NCBI RefSeq assembly: GCF_004762095.1
Contig: NZ_SIJH01000003.1
Coordinates: 62,001 to 126,000 of the forward strand
Length of the DNA stretch: 64,000 nucleotides
Reading direction: 5' to 3'
Origin: Tabrizicola caldifontis
GTDB taxonomy: Bacteria > Pseudomonadota > Alphaproteobacteria > Rhodobacterales > Rhodobacteraceae
Of the stretch, positions 8,779-17,905 are shown piece by piece. The notes beneath the pieces were generated by a model, which was not told where the DNA came from, did not search any database, and saw only the letters and a list, made by a program, of their open reading frames with translations. The position numbers and the translations under genes were made by a program. Within the stretch, counting starts at the first letter, position 1. Every line of letters begins with the position of its first letter.

Positions 8779-10551
8779 ATGCCGACCTATACCGCCCCCG
8801 TGAAGGACATGCAGTTCCTTCTGCATGACGTTCTGAAGATTTCGCAGGCCGACATCCCCGGCTATGCCGACCTTGACACGGGCTTTACTCAGGCGGTGCT
8901 GAGCGAGGCCGCCAGGGTGGCGGAACAGGTTCTGGCCCCCCTGAACGCCGTGGGCGATGCCGAAGGCTGCAAGCTGGAAGCCGGCGTGGTGCGCACGCCT
9001 TCCGGTTTCAGGGCGGCCTTCGACACCCTGCGTCAGGGTGGCTGGATGTCGCTGGACGCCGCCCCGGAATACGGCGGGCAGGGCCTGCCCTACCTGATGC
9101 ACACGGCGGTGAACGAGACCTTCGTTTCGGCCAACATGGCCTTCAACATGTATCAGGGCCTGACCCACGGCGCCTATTCCGCAATCCTGGCGCACGGGAC
9201 CGAAGAGCAGAAGCGGAAGTGGCTGCCCAAGCTCGTGACCTGCGAATGGACCGGCACGATGAACCTGACCGAGCCGCATTGCGGCACCGACCTGGGGCTT
9301 CTGCGCACGAAGGCCGAGCCGCAGCCGGACGGGTCCTACCGGATCACCGGGCAGAAGATCTTCATCTCGGCCGGCGACCATGACATGGCGGAAAACATCG
9401 TCCACCTGGTGCTGGCCAAGGCCCCGGGTGGCGGCGAGGGGACGAAGGGGATCAGCCTCTTCATCGTGCCGAAGTTCCTTGTGAAGGAGGACGGCAGCCT
9501 GGGTGCGCGCAATGCCGTCTCGGTCGGCAAGATCGAGCACAAGATGGGCATCCACGGCAACGCGACCTGCGTGATGAACTACGACGGCGCGACCGGCTGG
9601 CTGCTGGGCGAGTTGCACAAGGGCATGCGCGCCATGTTTACCATGATGAACGAGGCACGGCTGGGCGTCGCGCTGCAAGGCTATGCCGTGGCCGAGGCCG
9701 CCTACCAGAACGCGCTGGCCTATGCGAAGGACCGGCTGCAGGGCCGGGCCGTCACGGGTGCCGCGAACCCCGACGGCCCGGCCGACCCGCTGATCGTCCA
9801 CCCCGACATCCGCCGCAACCTGATGGAGCAGAAAAGCTTCGTCGAGGGCGCCCGGGCGCTGACCTTCTGGGGGGCCACGCTGATCGACCGGGCCCACAAC
9901 GGCGATGCGGCGGCAGACGGGCTGGTGGGTCTTCTGACCCCGGTGCTGAAAGGCTTTCAGACCGACAAGGGCTTCGAGATGGCGGTGCAGGCCCAGCAGG
10001 TCTTTGGCGGCCACGGCTACATCGAGGAATGGGGCATGTCGCAGTTCGCACGCGACGCCCGGATCGCCATGATCTACGAAGGCGCAAACGGCATCCAGGC
10101 GCTGGATCTGGTGGGTCGCAAGCTTGCACAAGACGGTGGCAGGCATGTCATCGCCTTCTTCGAGATGGTGAAGGCCGAATGCAGGGCCCACGACGGCGAC
10201 GAGCGGATGAAGGGCTTCACCGAACCTCTGAAGGCGGCATCCAGGCAGTTGCAGCAGGCGGGAATGTTCTTCATGCAGAACGGCATGACCAACCCCGACG
10301 CCGCGCTGGCCGGGTCATACGATTTCATGCACATGATGGGCCATGTCTGCCTGGGCCTGATGTGGACGCGGATGGCGAAGGCGGCCTATGCTGCGCTGGA
10401 CGGGGGCGCAGACGACCGCGACTTCCTGAAAGCCAAGATCGCCACCGGCCGGTTCTACATGGCCCGCCAGCTTCCCGCCTGCGCCATGCATCTGGCGCGG
10501 ATCGAGAGCGGCTCCGACCCGGTGATGGCGCTGCCGGCCGAGGCATTCTGA
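8779..10551 (+). CDS. Acyl-CoA dehydrogenase, long FadE/DmdC-like form with C-terminal extension
   Basis: A 590-residue FAD enzyme that introduces the alpha-beta double bond into an acyl-CoA, the first step of beta-oxidation. The length, the N-terminus ([12 protein letters not shown]), the core motif [13 protein letters not shown] that contacts the flavin, and the C-terminal helical extension place it with the roughly 590-600-residue dehydrogenases that include FadE-like enzymes and the methylmercaptopropionyl-CoA dehydrogenase DmdC. The [11 protein letters not shown] segment near residue 414 is typical of the active-site/FAD region. The substrate cannot be decided. It lies 51 bases after the MerR-type gene, with a purine-rich ribosome site. 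Confidence 0.9.
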   Translation: MPTYTAPVKDMQFLLHDVLKISQADIPGYADLDTGFTQAVLSEAARVAEQVLAPLNAVGDAEGCKLEAGVVRTPSGFRAAFDTLRQGGWMSLDAAPEYGGQGLPYLMHTAVNETFVSANMAFNMYQGLTHGAYSAILAHGTEEQKRKWLPKLVTCEWTGTMNLTEPHCGTDLGLLRTKAEPQPDGSYRITGQKIFISAGDHDMAENIVHLVLAKAPGGGEGTKGISLFIVPKFLVKEDGSLGARNAVSVGKIEHKMGIHGNATCVMNYDGATGWLLGELHKGMRAMFTMMNEARLGVALQGYAVAEAAYQNALAYAKDRLQGRAVTGAANPDGPADPLIVHPDIRRNLMEQKSFVEGARALTFWGATLIDRAHNGDAAADGLVGLLTPVLKGFQTDKGFEMAVQAQQVFGGHGYIEEWGMSQFARDARIAMIYEGANGIQALDLVGRKLAQDGGRHVIAFFEMVKAECRAHDGDERMKGFTEPLKAASRQLQQAGMFFMQNGMTNPDAALAGSYDFMHMMGHVCLGLMWTRMAKAAYAALDGGADDRDFLKAKIATGRFYMARQLPACAMHLARIESGSDPVMALPAEAF

Positions 10552-10576
10552 AGCCCCGGCCAGAGTGGGGGAAAAG

Positions 10577-10789
10577 ATGCCCAGACGCTTTCGACTGACC
10601 CGCCGGTTCCCGGCCGCGATGACCGAAGAAGCGCACCGCGCCTTCCGCCGCTTTCAGGCGGAAAGCGGATTGGAACCCGGCGAGGCGCTGAGTTTCATCT
10701 TCGAGAACCTGAACGGCATGGTGGACGCAGACGAACTGGCGAAACGTCTGATGGCCTTTCGCGCTGACCTGGATGAACGCAAGACCTAG
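10577..10789 (+). CDS. Small conserved hypothetical protein in the acyl-CoA operon
   Basis: 70 residues, charged and probably helical (FPAAMTEEAHRAFRRFQAESG ... NLNGMVDADELAKRL). The ATG at 10577 follows a GGGGG ribosome site; a GTG at 10565 is an in-frame alternative. It lies 25 bases after the acyl-CoA dehydrogenase stop and 19 bases before the GST start, so it is part of the same transcript. No domain is recognised and no signal peptide or membrane helix is seen. Confidence 0.7.
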   Translation: MPRRFRLTRRFPAAMTEEAHRAFRRFQAESGLEPGEALSFIFENLNGMVDADELAKRLMAFRADLDERKT

Positions 10790-10808
10790 CACCGTGGGAG
10801 GGGCCGGC

Positions 10809-11435
10809 ATGCAGCTCTATTGTTTCGGCGAAAGCGGCAACGCCTACAAATGCGCCCTGGCGCTGGAAATGGCCGGAATCGCATGGGAACCGGTCCACGT
10901 CGATTTCTTCCGGGGCGAGGCGCGCAGCCCGGAGTTCAGGAAGATCAACGAGATGGGCGAAGTCCCCGTTCTGGTGGACAACGACACCACGCTGACGCAG
11001 TCCGGGGTGATCCTGGACTACATCTCATCAAGGACCGGCAAGCTGGGGGGCCGCTCGGCCGCCGAACGGCGCGAGGTGCTGCGCTGGCTGTTCTGGGACA
11101 ACCACAAGCTTTCGACCACCATCGGCACCTGCCGCTTCCTGATGAACTTCCTGCCGCCCGAGAAACGCCCCGAAGGCGTTGTCCCCTTCCTGCAGGGGCG
11201 CTTGAAGGCCGCCTACACGGTGCTGAACGATCACCTCGCCGGCCGCGACTGGATGGTTGGCGACGCCCCCACCATCGCTGACCTAAGTTGCTGCGGCTAT
11301 CTTTACTATCCCGAGCCCTACGGCTTTGCCCGCTCCGAGTGGCCGCACATCGACCGATGGCTGGACCGGATCGCGGCCCTGCCCGGCTGGAAACATCCCT
11401 ACGACCTGATGACGCGGGCCTTCCCCGCAACCTGA
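10809..11435 (+). CDS. Glutathione S-transferase family protein
   Basis: 208 residues with an N-terminal thioredoxin-like domain (LYCFGESGNAYKCALALEMAG, the cis-Pro region VPVLVD, then LTQSGVILDYI) and an all-helical C-terminal domain (SIADLS-like DAPTIADLSCCGYL). GSTs of this type conjugate glutathione or act as thiol-dependent isomerases. Its place between acyl-CoA dehydrogenase and thiolase genes is common in alphaproteobacteria, but the substrate is unknown. ATG 10809 is preferred over an upstream start at 10773 because GGGAGGGG precedes it and the beta strand begins directly. Confidence 0.88.
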   Translation: MQLYCFGESGNAYKCALALEMAGIAWEPVHVDFFRGEARSPEFRKINEMGEVPVLVDNDTTLTQSGVILDYISSRTGKLGGRSAAERREVLRWLFWDNHKLSTTIGTCRFLMNFLPPEKRPEGVVPFLQGRLKAAYTVLNDHLAGRDWMVGDAPTIADLSCCGYLYYPEPYGFARSEWPHIDRWLDRIAALPGWKHPYDLMTRAFPAT

Positions 11436-11445
11436 GGAGACGACC

Positions 11446-12657
11446 ATGACCGATGCTTACATCTACGACGCCGTCCGCAGCCCCCGCGGCAAGGGGCGGC
11501 CCGATGGATCGCTGCACGAGGTCACGGCCGTCGCGCTGTCGGCACGGATGCTGAACGCGATCAAGGAAAGGAACGGGCTGTCAGGCCATGCGGTCGAGGA
11601 CGTGATCTGGGGCAACGTCACCCAGATCGGCGAACAGGGCGGATGCCTTGCGCGGTCGGCTGTGCTGGCATCCGACCTTGACGAAGCCATCCCGGGCCTG
11701 TCGATCAACCGCTTCTGCGCCAGCGGGATGGAGGCGGTGAACCTGGCCGCGAACCAGGTGAAGGGCGGCGCAGGTCAGGCCTACATCGCCGGTGGGGTCG
11801 AGATGATGAGCCGCGTCCCCATGGGGTCGGACGGTGCGGCGATCGCGGTGGATCCGTCTCTGGCGATGAAGACCCATTTCGTGCCGCAGGGAATTGCCGC
11901 CGACATCATCGCAACCCGGTTCGGCTTTACCCGTGAACAGGCCGATGCACTGGCCGTCGAATCCCAGCGCCGCGCGGCGCGGGCGTGGAAGGAAGGCCGA
12001 TTTGCCGCATCAATCGTGCCGGTCAGGGATCAGAACGGCCTGACCATCCTGGACCATGACGAACACATGCGGCCGGACACCGACATGCAGGCCCTGGCCC
12101 GGCTGGAACCCAGCTTCAAGGCTATGGGCGAGGTCATGCCCGGCTTCGACAAGGTGGCGATCATGAAGTATCCGCATCTGGAGCGGATCAATCACATCCA
12201 CCATGCCGGCAACTCGTCAGGCATCGTGGACGGGGCGGCAGCGGTGCTGATCGGCACTGCCGCGTTCGGTCGCGCGCATGGGTTGAAGCCCCGGGCCCGC
12301 ATCCTTGCCACCGCGAAGATCGGCACCGATCCGACGATCATGCTGACCGGGCCGGTGCCGGTCACGCAGAAGATCCTAAGGGATGCGGGCATGGCGGTTT
12401 CCGACATCGACCTTTTCGAGGTCAACGAGGCCTTCGCCAGCGTGGTCCTGCGCTTTCAGCAGGCCTTCGACGTCGATCCAGAGGTGGTGAACGTGAACGG
12501 CGGCGCAATCGCCATGGGCCATCCGCTCGGCGCGACCGGGGCCATCATCATCGGCACGCTTCTGGACGAGCTGGAGCGTCGGGACAAGGCAACCGGGCTT
12601 GCCACCCTCTGCATCGCCAGCGGAATGGGCGCGGCCACGATCATCGAACGGGTCTGA
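11446..12657 (+). CDS. fadA: Acetyl-CoA C-acyltransferase (thiolase)
   Basis: 403-residue thiolase that cleaves 3-ketoacyl-CoA with CoA, the last step of beta-oxidation. All catalytic elements are present: nucleophilic Cys91 in [12 protein letters not shown], His359 in GHPLGATG, and Cys389 in CIASGMGAA. It starts 10 bases after the GST stop with GAGGAG upstream. Together with the fused FadJ/FadB-type protein at 14884-17073 it forms the familiar alphaproteobacterial fatty-acid oxidation pair. An acetoacetyl-CoA thiolase role is possible, but context favours fadA. Confidence 0.92.
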   Translation: MTDAYIYDAVRSPRGKGRPDGSLHEVTAVALSARMLNAIKERNGLSGHAVEDVIWGNVTQIGEQGGCLARSAVLASDLDEAIPGLSINRFCASGMEAVNLAANQVKGGAGQAYIAGGVEMMSRVPMGSDGAAIAVDPSLAMKTHFVPQGIAADIIATRFGFTREQADALAVESQRRAARAWKEGRFAASIVPVRDQNGLTILDHDEHMRPDTDMQALARLEPSFKAMGEVMPGFDKVAIMKYPHLERINHIHHAGNSSGIVDGAAAVLIGTAAFGRAHGLKPRARILATAKIGTDPTIMLTGPVPVTQKILRDAGMAVSDIDLFEVNEAFASVVLRFQQAFDVDPEVVNVNGGAIAMGHPLGATGAIIIGTLLDELERRDKATGLATLCIASGMGAATIIERV

Positions 12658-12704
12658 CATGACCTTCCGCAACAATAATGCGCGCTGCGGGCAGGCTTGC
12701 CATC

Positions 12705-13247
12705 ATGTCGCCACAGCTTTTTGGCAACCAGACCCAATCTGTCGCGTTGGGGGTGATTCTCCAGGGTTCCGGCCTTTTTTCGGCCACAATCCAGCTAGTC
12801 AACGGGGTGGGTCGCGGGGTGCAGCATTCGGAGGTTCTGTCCGTATTCGTGAGGCGGGGCGCGCTGTTCATGGCCGACCGTCTGGACGATCTTGCGGCCG
12901 AGTATGCCTATCCGCTGCCTCTGCATCTTGGACAGAAGCGGGTGATCGTGCGTTCGGCGGCCGAGGGGGCAGCAATGCTTTCGGTGCTGCGATCTGCCCT
13001 TGTCGAACGTGGCGTCGAACACGTGCAGCCCCGGGTCAGGGCGATGGACATTCCGCGCGCGGGGCGACTGCGTGTCTGGCTGGACTGGCTGGAACTGTCC
13101 CCGTCCGAGGAAACGCCGCGTCTGTCATCGGGTGTGTACTACAACCGGATGACGCCGTTCGGCCTGCGGACCGAAATGGTGGCCTACAGCCGTGTCTCCA
13201 TGCCCGAACTGAAACCACAATTGACCGCACATGCGCTGATCGCCTGA
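12705..13247 (+). CDS. Hypothetical protein
   Basis: 180 residues from ATG 12705 (or 189 from ATG 12678; neither has a strong ribosome site). Not recognised as a named family. No signal peptide or membrane helix is evident. The middle is hydrophilic with an [14 protein letters not shown] segment, and the C-terminus contains aromatic and charged segments ([31 protein letters not shown]). It stands alone between the thiolase and the cupin pair. Codon use matches its neighbours, so it is probably a real gene restricted to this group of bacteria. Confidence 0.65.
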   Translation: MSPQLFGNQTQSVALGVILQGSGLFSATIQLVNGVGRGVQHSEVLSVFVRRGALFMADRLDDLAAEYAYPLPLHLGQKRVIVRSAAEGAAMLSVLRSALVERGVEHVQPRVRAMDIPRAGRLRVWLDWLELSPSEETPRLSSGVYYNRMTPFGLRTEMVAYSRVSMPELKPQLTAHALIA

Positions 13248-13296
13248 CCTTCGGGGTTGCTCGACAGGGCATGGTGCCCGCAGCAGGAGCCCCCCG

Positions 13297-13767
13297 ATGC
13301 CCGTGATCGACCCCACGAAGATTCCGGCAAGGACCGGATCGATCTACCCGGAACCCTACGCCAGCATGATGAAGGGGCGGTCGTCGCTGCGCCTCGGGGA
13401 TGCAGGCGGGCTGACGCAGTTCGGCGTCAATCTGGTGACCCTGGAACCCGGGGCCATGTCCTCTCTTCGTCACTGGCACCAGAACGAGGACGAATTCGTG
13501 ATGGTGACCGAAGGCGAATGCACCCTGGTGCAGGACGCCGGCGAAACGGTGATGCGCCCGGGCGATTGCGCCGCCTTTCCGGCGGGCAGCACCGACGGGC
13601 ATCACTTCGTCAACCGCTCCGACCGGGTGGCGCGCTTCCTTGTCGTCGGCACCAAGGCCCCGCGCGAGGTGGCGACCTATTCCGACGTGGACCTGCGGGT
13701 AGAGATCGAGGGCGGCAAGGCGCGGTTCACCTACAAGGACGGCACCGACTGGGCGGGGCCGCGCTGA
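13297..13767 (+). CDS. Cupin domain protein (first of a tandem pair)
   Basis: 156 residues forming one cupin beta barrel. Motif 1 is visible as RHWHQNEDEFVMVTEGE (His-x-His and Glu metal ligands near residues 60-70), and motif 2 as RPGDCAAFPAGSTDGHHFVN. The stop overlaps the start of the next cupin gene by one base. The two proteins share the layout YP(E/R)..GLTQFG.....LP/EPG..S..RHWH, so they are likely a tandem duplication. Possible roles include metal-dependent isomerase, dioxygenase or binding protein; nothing in the sequence settles this. Confidence 0.85.
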   Translation: MPVIDPTKIPARTGSIYPEPYASMMKGRSSLRLGDAGGLTQFGVNLVTLEPGAMSSLRHWHQNEDEFVMVTEGECTLVQDAGETVMRPGDCAAFPAGSTDGHHFVNRSDRVARFLVVGTKAPREVATYSDVDLRVEIEGGKARFTYKDGTDWAGPR

Positions 13768-14246
13768 TGCCGAAGGTCGTGCTTCCCCCCTGGGCAGAGG
13801 AACCCGATCCCGTCCACCCCGTTCTGGGTTCGGGCAACGGGCCATACCGCTATCTGCTGATGTCCGATCCAGGCGGGCTTACGCAGTTCGGTGCCTTCCT
13901 TGAGGAGCTGCCGCCCGACAGCCGCTCAGGCCACCGCCACTGGCACGAGGAAGAGGACGAGATGATCCTGATGCTCGCGGGCGAGGTTGTGCTGGTCGAG
14001 GACGTCGAAACCGTCCTGCGCCCGGGCGACGTGGCCGCCTGGCCCGCCGGTCTGGCCATCGGCCACCGGCTGGATAACCGCACCGAGGTGCCCGCCCGCT
14101 ACCTGGTCATCGGCACCCGCAACGCCCGCGACCGCGTCCATTACACCGACCATGACCTGATCACCGAAAAGGACGGCCCCGCCCGGCGCCACCTGCGCCG
14201 CGACGGCACGCCCTGTTCTGGCTGTGCGCGCGAGGTCATCAGATGA
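13767..14246 (+). CDS. Cupin domain protein (second of a tandem pair)
   Basis: 159 residues. Cupin motif 1 is GHRHWHEEEDEMILMLAGE and motif 2 is RPGDVAAWPAGLAIGHRLDN. The ATG overlaps the first cupin's stop (TGATG), implying translational coupling. It differs from its neighbour in having a basic tail ending in CSGC, a possible extra metal or disulfide site. Paralogue of the preceding gene; function unknown. Confidence 0.85.
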   Translation: MPKVVLPPWAEEPDPVHPVLGSGNGPYRYLLMSDPGGLTQFGAFLEELPPDSRSGHRHWHEEEDEMILMLAGEVVLVEDVETVLRPGDVAAWPAGLAIGHRLDNRTEVPARYLVIGTRNARDRVHYTDHDLITEKDGPARRHLRRDGTPCSGCAREVIR

Positions 14247-14434
14247 AACGACAGGCAGTCCTGCGGGCGTCGTCTCATGCGCTTGGAACATGGCGACATT
14301 CACATTTTGTTAATTCAACCTCTGATTGCGGTGTAGTATACAATTACTTGTTCCGTGTTCTCTTTCGGCGGAACTCTGGTGATTTCGGTTTATTGCAGGC
14401 TCATACGGCCAAACCGGACTCAACGCGAGGGACG
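14247..14434 (+). promoter_or_regulatory. AT-rich intergenic region, likely promoter for the NTF2-like/fadJ genes
   Basis: This 188-base gap is distinctly richer in A and T than its surroundings, with TTTGTTAATTCAACC followed by TATACA at 14337-14342, which could be a -10 element. No convincing -35 is spaced correctly. It probably drives the next two overlapping genes. Confidence 0.35.
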
Positions 14435-14887
14435 ATGACCGCAACAGAGACGCTTCAGAAGTTCCTCGACGGCATTGCCCTCGCCTTGATGCAGGGCAAC
14501 TTCGAGTCCTATCGCGACTTCGTAGAGCTTCCGTTGTCGATCATCACCTCGACAGCAAACCTTATTGTCGGGACAGAGGAAGATCTGGTCGAAGGCTTTG
14601 ACGAGCTTTGCGACATGCTGTGCTGCCGCGGGGCCAGCGAAGCGCGACTGATCGGGCGCCAGGCTAGGTTCGACGGCTCGGACCGGATCATAGGTAACTA
14701 TGAATCGCACTATCTCTGCGACGGCATACCGCTGATTCCGACTTTCTACAGCCGGATCTGGCTGGAACGCCGCGATGGCGCGTGGAAAGCCACCAGGGTT
14801 CACAACACGACCAGCGAGACCCGTTGGCCGATCCTGCTGACCAGGGTCGAGCCCAATCAAGAATTGCCGATGGAGTTCACGCAATGA
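14435..14887 (+). CDS. NTF2-like hypothetical protein
   Basis: 150 residues from ATG 14435, which has GCGAGGGA upstream; an ORF running back to 14243 crosses the AT-rich gap and is not likely to be coding. The pattern LQKFLDGIALALMQGNFESYRDFVELP... and a C-terminal YSRIWLERRDGAWKATRVHNT suggests an NTF2/SnoaL-like cone fold. Its stop overlaps the fadJ start by four bases (ATGA), so the two are translated together. The function is unknown; a small binding or regulatory partner of the beta-oxidation enzyme is conceivable from context only. Confidence 0.7.
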   Translation: MTATETLQKFLDGIALALMQGNFESYRDFVELPLSIITSTANLIVGTEEDLVEGFDELCDMLCCRGASEARLIGRQARFDGSDRIIGNYESHYLCDGIPLIPTFYSRIWLERRDGAWKATRVHNTTSETRWPILLTRVEPNQELPMEFTQ

Positions 14888-17073
14888 CCGATTTCACCAT
14901 GACCTCCGATGCCGAGGGCGTTGCCACCATCACCTGGGACGTGACGTCCAGGTCGATGAACGTGATGTCCACCGAGGCCTTCGCCGCGCTGTCCGACCTG
15001 ATCGACAGGGCTCTGGCTGATCCGGGGGTGAGGGGCATCATCCTCACCAGCGGCAAGAAGGATTTCGCCGGGGGGATGGACCTGAACGTGATCGCGCGAA
15101 TGCGTGCGGGCGGGGCGCAGGCGATCTTCGATGGCGTCATGCAGATGCACCAGGTCCTGCGCAAGATCGAACGCGCAGGCATGGACCCGAAGACGCTGAA
15201 AGGCGGCAAGCCGATCGTCGCCGCGCTGCCCGGCACCGCGTTGGGGATCGGGCTGGAACTGCCGCTGGCCTGCCATCGGATCATCGCGGCCGACAACCCG
15301 AAGGCCAAGATCGGCCTGCCCGAGATCATGGTCGGGATCTTCCCAGGTGCTGGCGGCACCACGCGGCTGGTGCGCAAGCTGGGCGCGATGATGGCCGCGC
15401 CCTTTCTGCTGGAGGGCAAGCTGTCCTCGCCCAGGGAGGCGAAGGCGGCCGGGCTGATCGACGAGGTCGTGGCCCCGGAAGACCTGCTGAAACGCGCGAA
15501 GGACTGGGTGCTGTCGGCCACCGATGCCGACCTGGTCAAGCCCTGGGACCGCAAGGACTACAAGATGCCGGGCGGCGCGCCCTATCATCCGGCGGGCTTC
15601 ATGACCTTTGTCGGCGCCAGCGCGATGGTGCAAGCCAAGACGATGGGCGTCTATCCGGCGGCGAAGGCGCTTCTGGCGGCGGTCTATGAAGGGGCGCTGG
15701 TGCCCTTCGACGTGGCGCTGCGGATCGAGGCGCGGCATTTCACCAGCGTGCTGATGAACCCCTCGTCCAGCGCGATGATCCGCAGCCTGTTCATCAACAA
15801 GGAGGCGCTGGAGAAGGGCGCGAACCGGCCCAGGGTCGAGGATCAGGCGGTGAAGAAGCTGGGCGTGATCGGCGCGGGCATGATGGGCGCGGGCATCGCC
15901 TTTGTGGCGGCGAATGCCGGGATCGAGGTCGTGCTGATCGACGCCAGTCAGGAGGCCGCCGACCGCGGCAAGGCCCATTCCGAGGGCCTGCTGGACAAGG
16001 GCATGAAGCGCGGCAAGGTGACCGCCGAGAGACGGGCCGAGGTTCTGGACCGCATCACCGCCACCACCGAATACGCGGCGCTCGCCGGCGCCGATCTGGT
16101 GGTGGAGGCGGTCTTCGAGGATCCGAAGGTCAAGCACGATGTGACGGCCAAGGTCGAGGCGGCGGTGGGGCCGGACTGCATCTACGCCACCAACACCTCG
16201 ACCCTGCCGATCACCGGGCTTGCCGCCGCCAGCCAGCGGCCCGATCAGTTCATCGGCATCCACTTCTTCAGCCCGGTGGACAAGATGAACCTGGTCGAGA
16301 TCATCCGGGGCAGGAAGACCGGAGAGCGCGCGGTTGCCAAGGCGCTGGATTTCGTGCGCCAGATCCGCAAGACCCCGATCGTCGTCAACGACGCGCGCTT
16401 CTTCTATGCCAACCGCTGCATCATCCCCTACATCAACGAAGGCATCCGCATGGTCGCCGAAGGGGTGGAACCGGCGCTGATCGAGAACGCGGCAAAGCTC
16501 GTCGGCATGCCGCTGGGCCCGCTGCAACTGGTGGACGAGACCTCGATCGACCTGGGCGTCAAGATCGCCAAGGCCACCAAGGAAGCCATGGGCAAGGACT
16601 ACCCCGACGAGGCAGTGGACCATGTGCTGTTCTGGATGGCCGATCAGGGGCGTCTGGGCCGCAAGGCGAAGGCCGGCTTCTATGCCTATGATGACAAGGG
16701 CGAGCGTCTGGGCCTGTGGGAGGGGCTCGCGCACAAGTATCCCCTGGACAAGATGCAGCCCTCGCTGGCCGATGTGCAGCACCGGATGCTCTTTGCCCAG
16801 GTGCTCGAGGCGGTGCGGGCGCTGGAAGAGGGTGTCCTGACCGACATCCGCGAGGGCGACGTGGGCGCGATCCTCGGCTGGGGTTTCGCACCCTGGTCGG
16901 GCGGGCCGTTCAGCTGGCTCGACATGATCGGCGCCGCGCGGGCGGTAGAGATCTGCCGCGGCCTGACCGCGCAGTTCGGCCCGCGCTTCCAAGCGCCTGC
17001 CCTTCTTCGCGAGATGGCGGACAAGGGCGAAACCTTCTACGGCCGGTTCGGCGGCGAGAAGGCCGCCGCATAG
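14884..17073 (+). CDS. fadJ: Fused enoyl-CoA hydratase / 3-hydroxyacyl-CoA dehydrogenase
   Basis: 729-residue multifunctional beta-oxidation protein. Residues about 1-190 are a crotonase domain (GGMDLNVIARM, then GLPEIMVGIFPGAGGTTRLV with the catalytic glutamate). Near residue 326 the NAD-binding motif GVIGAGMMGAGIAF starts the 3-hydroxyacyl-CoA dehydrogenase part, followed by IGIHFFSPVDKMNLVEII containing the catalytic His, and two C-terminal dehydrogenase domains. The length fits FadB/FadJ alpha subunits. It presumably works with the thiolase at 11446-12657, although other genes lie between. The ATG overlaps the preceding gene's stop. Symbol chosen by family; fadB would be equally acceptable. 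Confidence 0.92.
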   Translation: MTDFTMTSDAEGVATITWDVTSRSMNVMSTEAFAALSDLIDRALADPGVRGIILTSGKKDFAGGMDLNVIARMRAGGAQAIFDGVMQMHQVLRKIERAGMDPKTLKGGKPIVAALPGTALGIGLELPLACHRIIAADNPKAKIGLPEIMVGIFPGAGGTTRLVRKLGAMMAAPFLLEGKLSSPREAKAAGLIDEVVAPEDLLKRAKDWVLSATDADLVKPWDRKDYKMPGGAPYHPAGFMTFVGASAMVQAKTMGVYPAAKALLAAVYEGALVPFDVALRIEARHFTSVLMNPSSSAMIRSLFINKEALEKGANRPRVEDQAVKKLGVIGAGMMGAGIAFVAANAGIEVVLIDASQEAADRGKAHSEGLLDKGMKRGKVTAERRAEVLDRITATTEYAALAGADLVVEAVFEDPKVKHDVTAKVEAAVGPDCIYATNTSTLPITGLAAASQRPDQFIGIHFFSPVDKMNLVEIIRGRKTGERAVAKALDFVRQIRKTPIVVNDARFFYANRCIIPYINEGIRMVAEGVEPALIENAAKLVGMPLGPLQLVDETSIDLGVKIAKATKEAMGKDYPDEAVDHVLFWMADQGRLGRKAKAGFYAYDDKGERLGLWEGLAHKYPLDKMQPSLADVQHRMLFAQVLEAVRALEEGVLTDIREGDVGAILGWGFAPWSGGPFSWLDMIGAARAVEICRGLTAQFGPRFQAPALLREMADKGETFYGRFGGEKAAA

Positions 17074-17077
17074 ACCG

Positions 17078-17150
17078 CCGCTCATCAGCCGTAACCGGCT
17101 TCTTCGCTGGCCCCGGCACAGCGAAGAAGCCCGTAAGGGATGATGAGCGG
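17078..17150. terminator. Nested inverted repeat, likely bidirectional terminator
   Basis: An inner stem of 12 bp (GGCTTCTTCGCT at 17097-17108 with AGCGAAGAAGCC at 17120-17131) lies inside a second outer stem of 10 bp (CCGCTCATCA at 17078-17087 with TGATGAGCGG at 17141-17150). It lies between convergent genes, 5 bases after the fadJ stop, so it probably ends transcription from both sides. There is no T run. Confidence 0.65.
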
Positions 17151-17248
17151 TTCACATCCACCGCTTGAAGGATTTCCGTTCTCACGCGCGTCGGGGCGGA
17201 AGGATGATCAGGGAACTTCTCTTGACGCGACAGGTCAACCAAGGGACA

Positions 17249-17905
17249 TCAGGCGCCTGGATCGAAGCTGTATCCGAACCGCGCAACATCCTCGCCGCAC
17301 AGATCCGCCACCAGCGCCGCATCCGCGTCAGAGTAATAGACCCGCCAGTCCCGTGCCCTGTCGCTGGCATTGGCCTTCGGCAGTGTCAGGCGAAAGCCGA
17401 GATTGTCGAACAGCGGCGCGGCATCCGTCTCGAACCTCTCCAGCCTCAGGAAAAGGCTGGGCTTTTCCGATCCATCCGGCCTTCGCATATAGGCGCCATA
17501 GGGCCAGAGCCGCAGCGACGCTATCGTCTGCGGGTGGTTCAGGAACCCGCTGAAATCCCGTGCCTTGGCCAGACCCACCGCAGGGTTGGCAAAGCTTTGC
17601 GCGCGCAGCCAGTGATAATAGCTTACCACCCGGTCCCAGGGATTTCGCACCAGCGTGACCGTCAGAAATGACTCCACTTCCTCGGTGCTCACCAGCCCGA
17701 TCACGTCCGCCAAGCTAGAATGCTTCCACACGCGCCCGGCGGTCTTGATCCCCTTCCATCGCCCCGCCCGCTTGCGCGCCTTGGGCGTGTCGCCGATCAG
17801 GATGTCGTCCTTTGCGGCCCGTGCCTCGTAGGCCAGGGCAAATGCTGTCCCGCCGGTCTTCGGAGCATGGGCAAAGATGAACCGGCGCGCGCGGGAAATG
17901 ATCAT
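17249..17905 (-). CDS. Sulfotransferase family protein
   Basis: 218 residues. The PAPS-binding signatures of sulfotransferases are present: the 5'-phosphosulfate loop FAHAPKTGGTAF near residues 10-21 and the 3'-phosphate motif VRNPWDRVVSYYH near 85-97. Members of this family (sulfotransfer_2 type) sulfate carbohydrates or act in surface polysaccharide synthesis; the acceptor is unknown. Its ATG overlaps the stop of the upstream dehydrogenase gene by four bases (ATGA), making it the last gene of a five-gene minus-strand operon. Confidence 0.85.
   Translation of the reverse strand: MIISRARRFIFAHAPKTGGTAFALAYEARAAKDDILIGDTPKARKRAGRWKGIKTAGRVWKHSSLADVIGLVSTEEVESFLTVTLVRNPWDRVVSYYHWLRAQSFANPAVGLAKARDFSGFLNHPQTIASLRLWPYGAYMRRPDGSEKPSLFLRLERFETDAAPLFDNLGFRLTLPKANASDRARDWRVYYSDADAALVADLCGEDVARFGYSFDPGA

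Noticed and set aside
14243-14434. N-terminal extension of the NTF2-like protein
   Set aside because: Runs through AT-rich promoter-like DNA with unusual codons; ATG 14435 has a ribosome site.
14857-17085. 742-codon minus-strand open frame
   Set aside because: Antisense to fadJ, whose domains are unmistakable.
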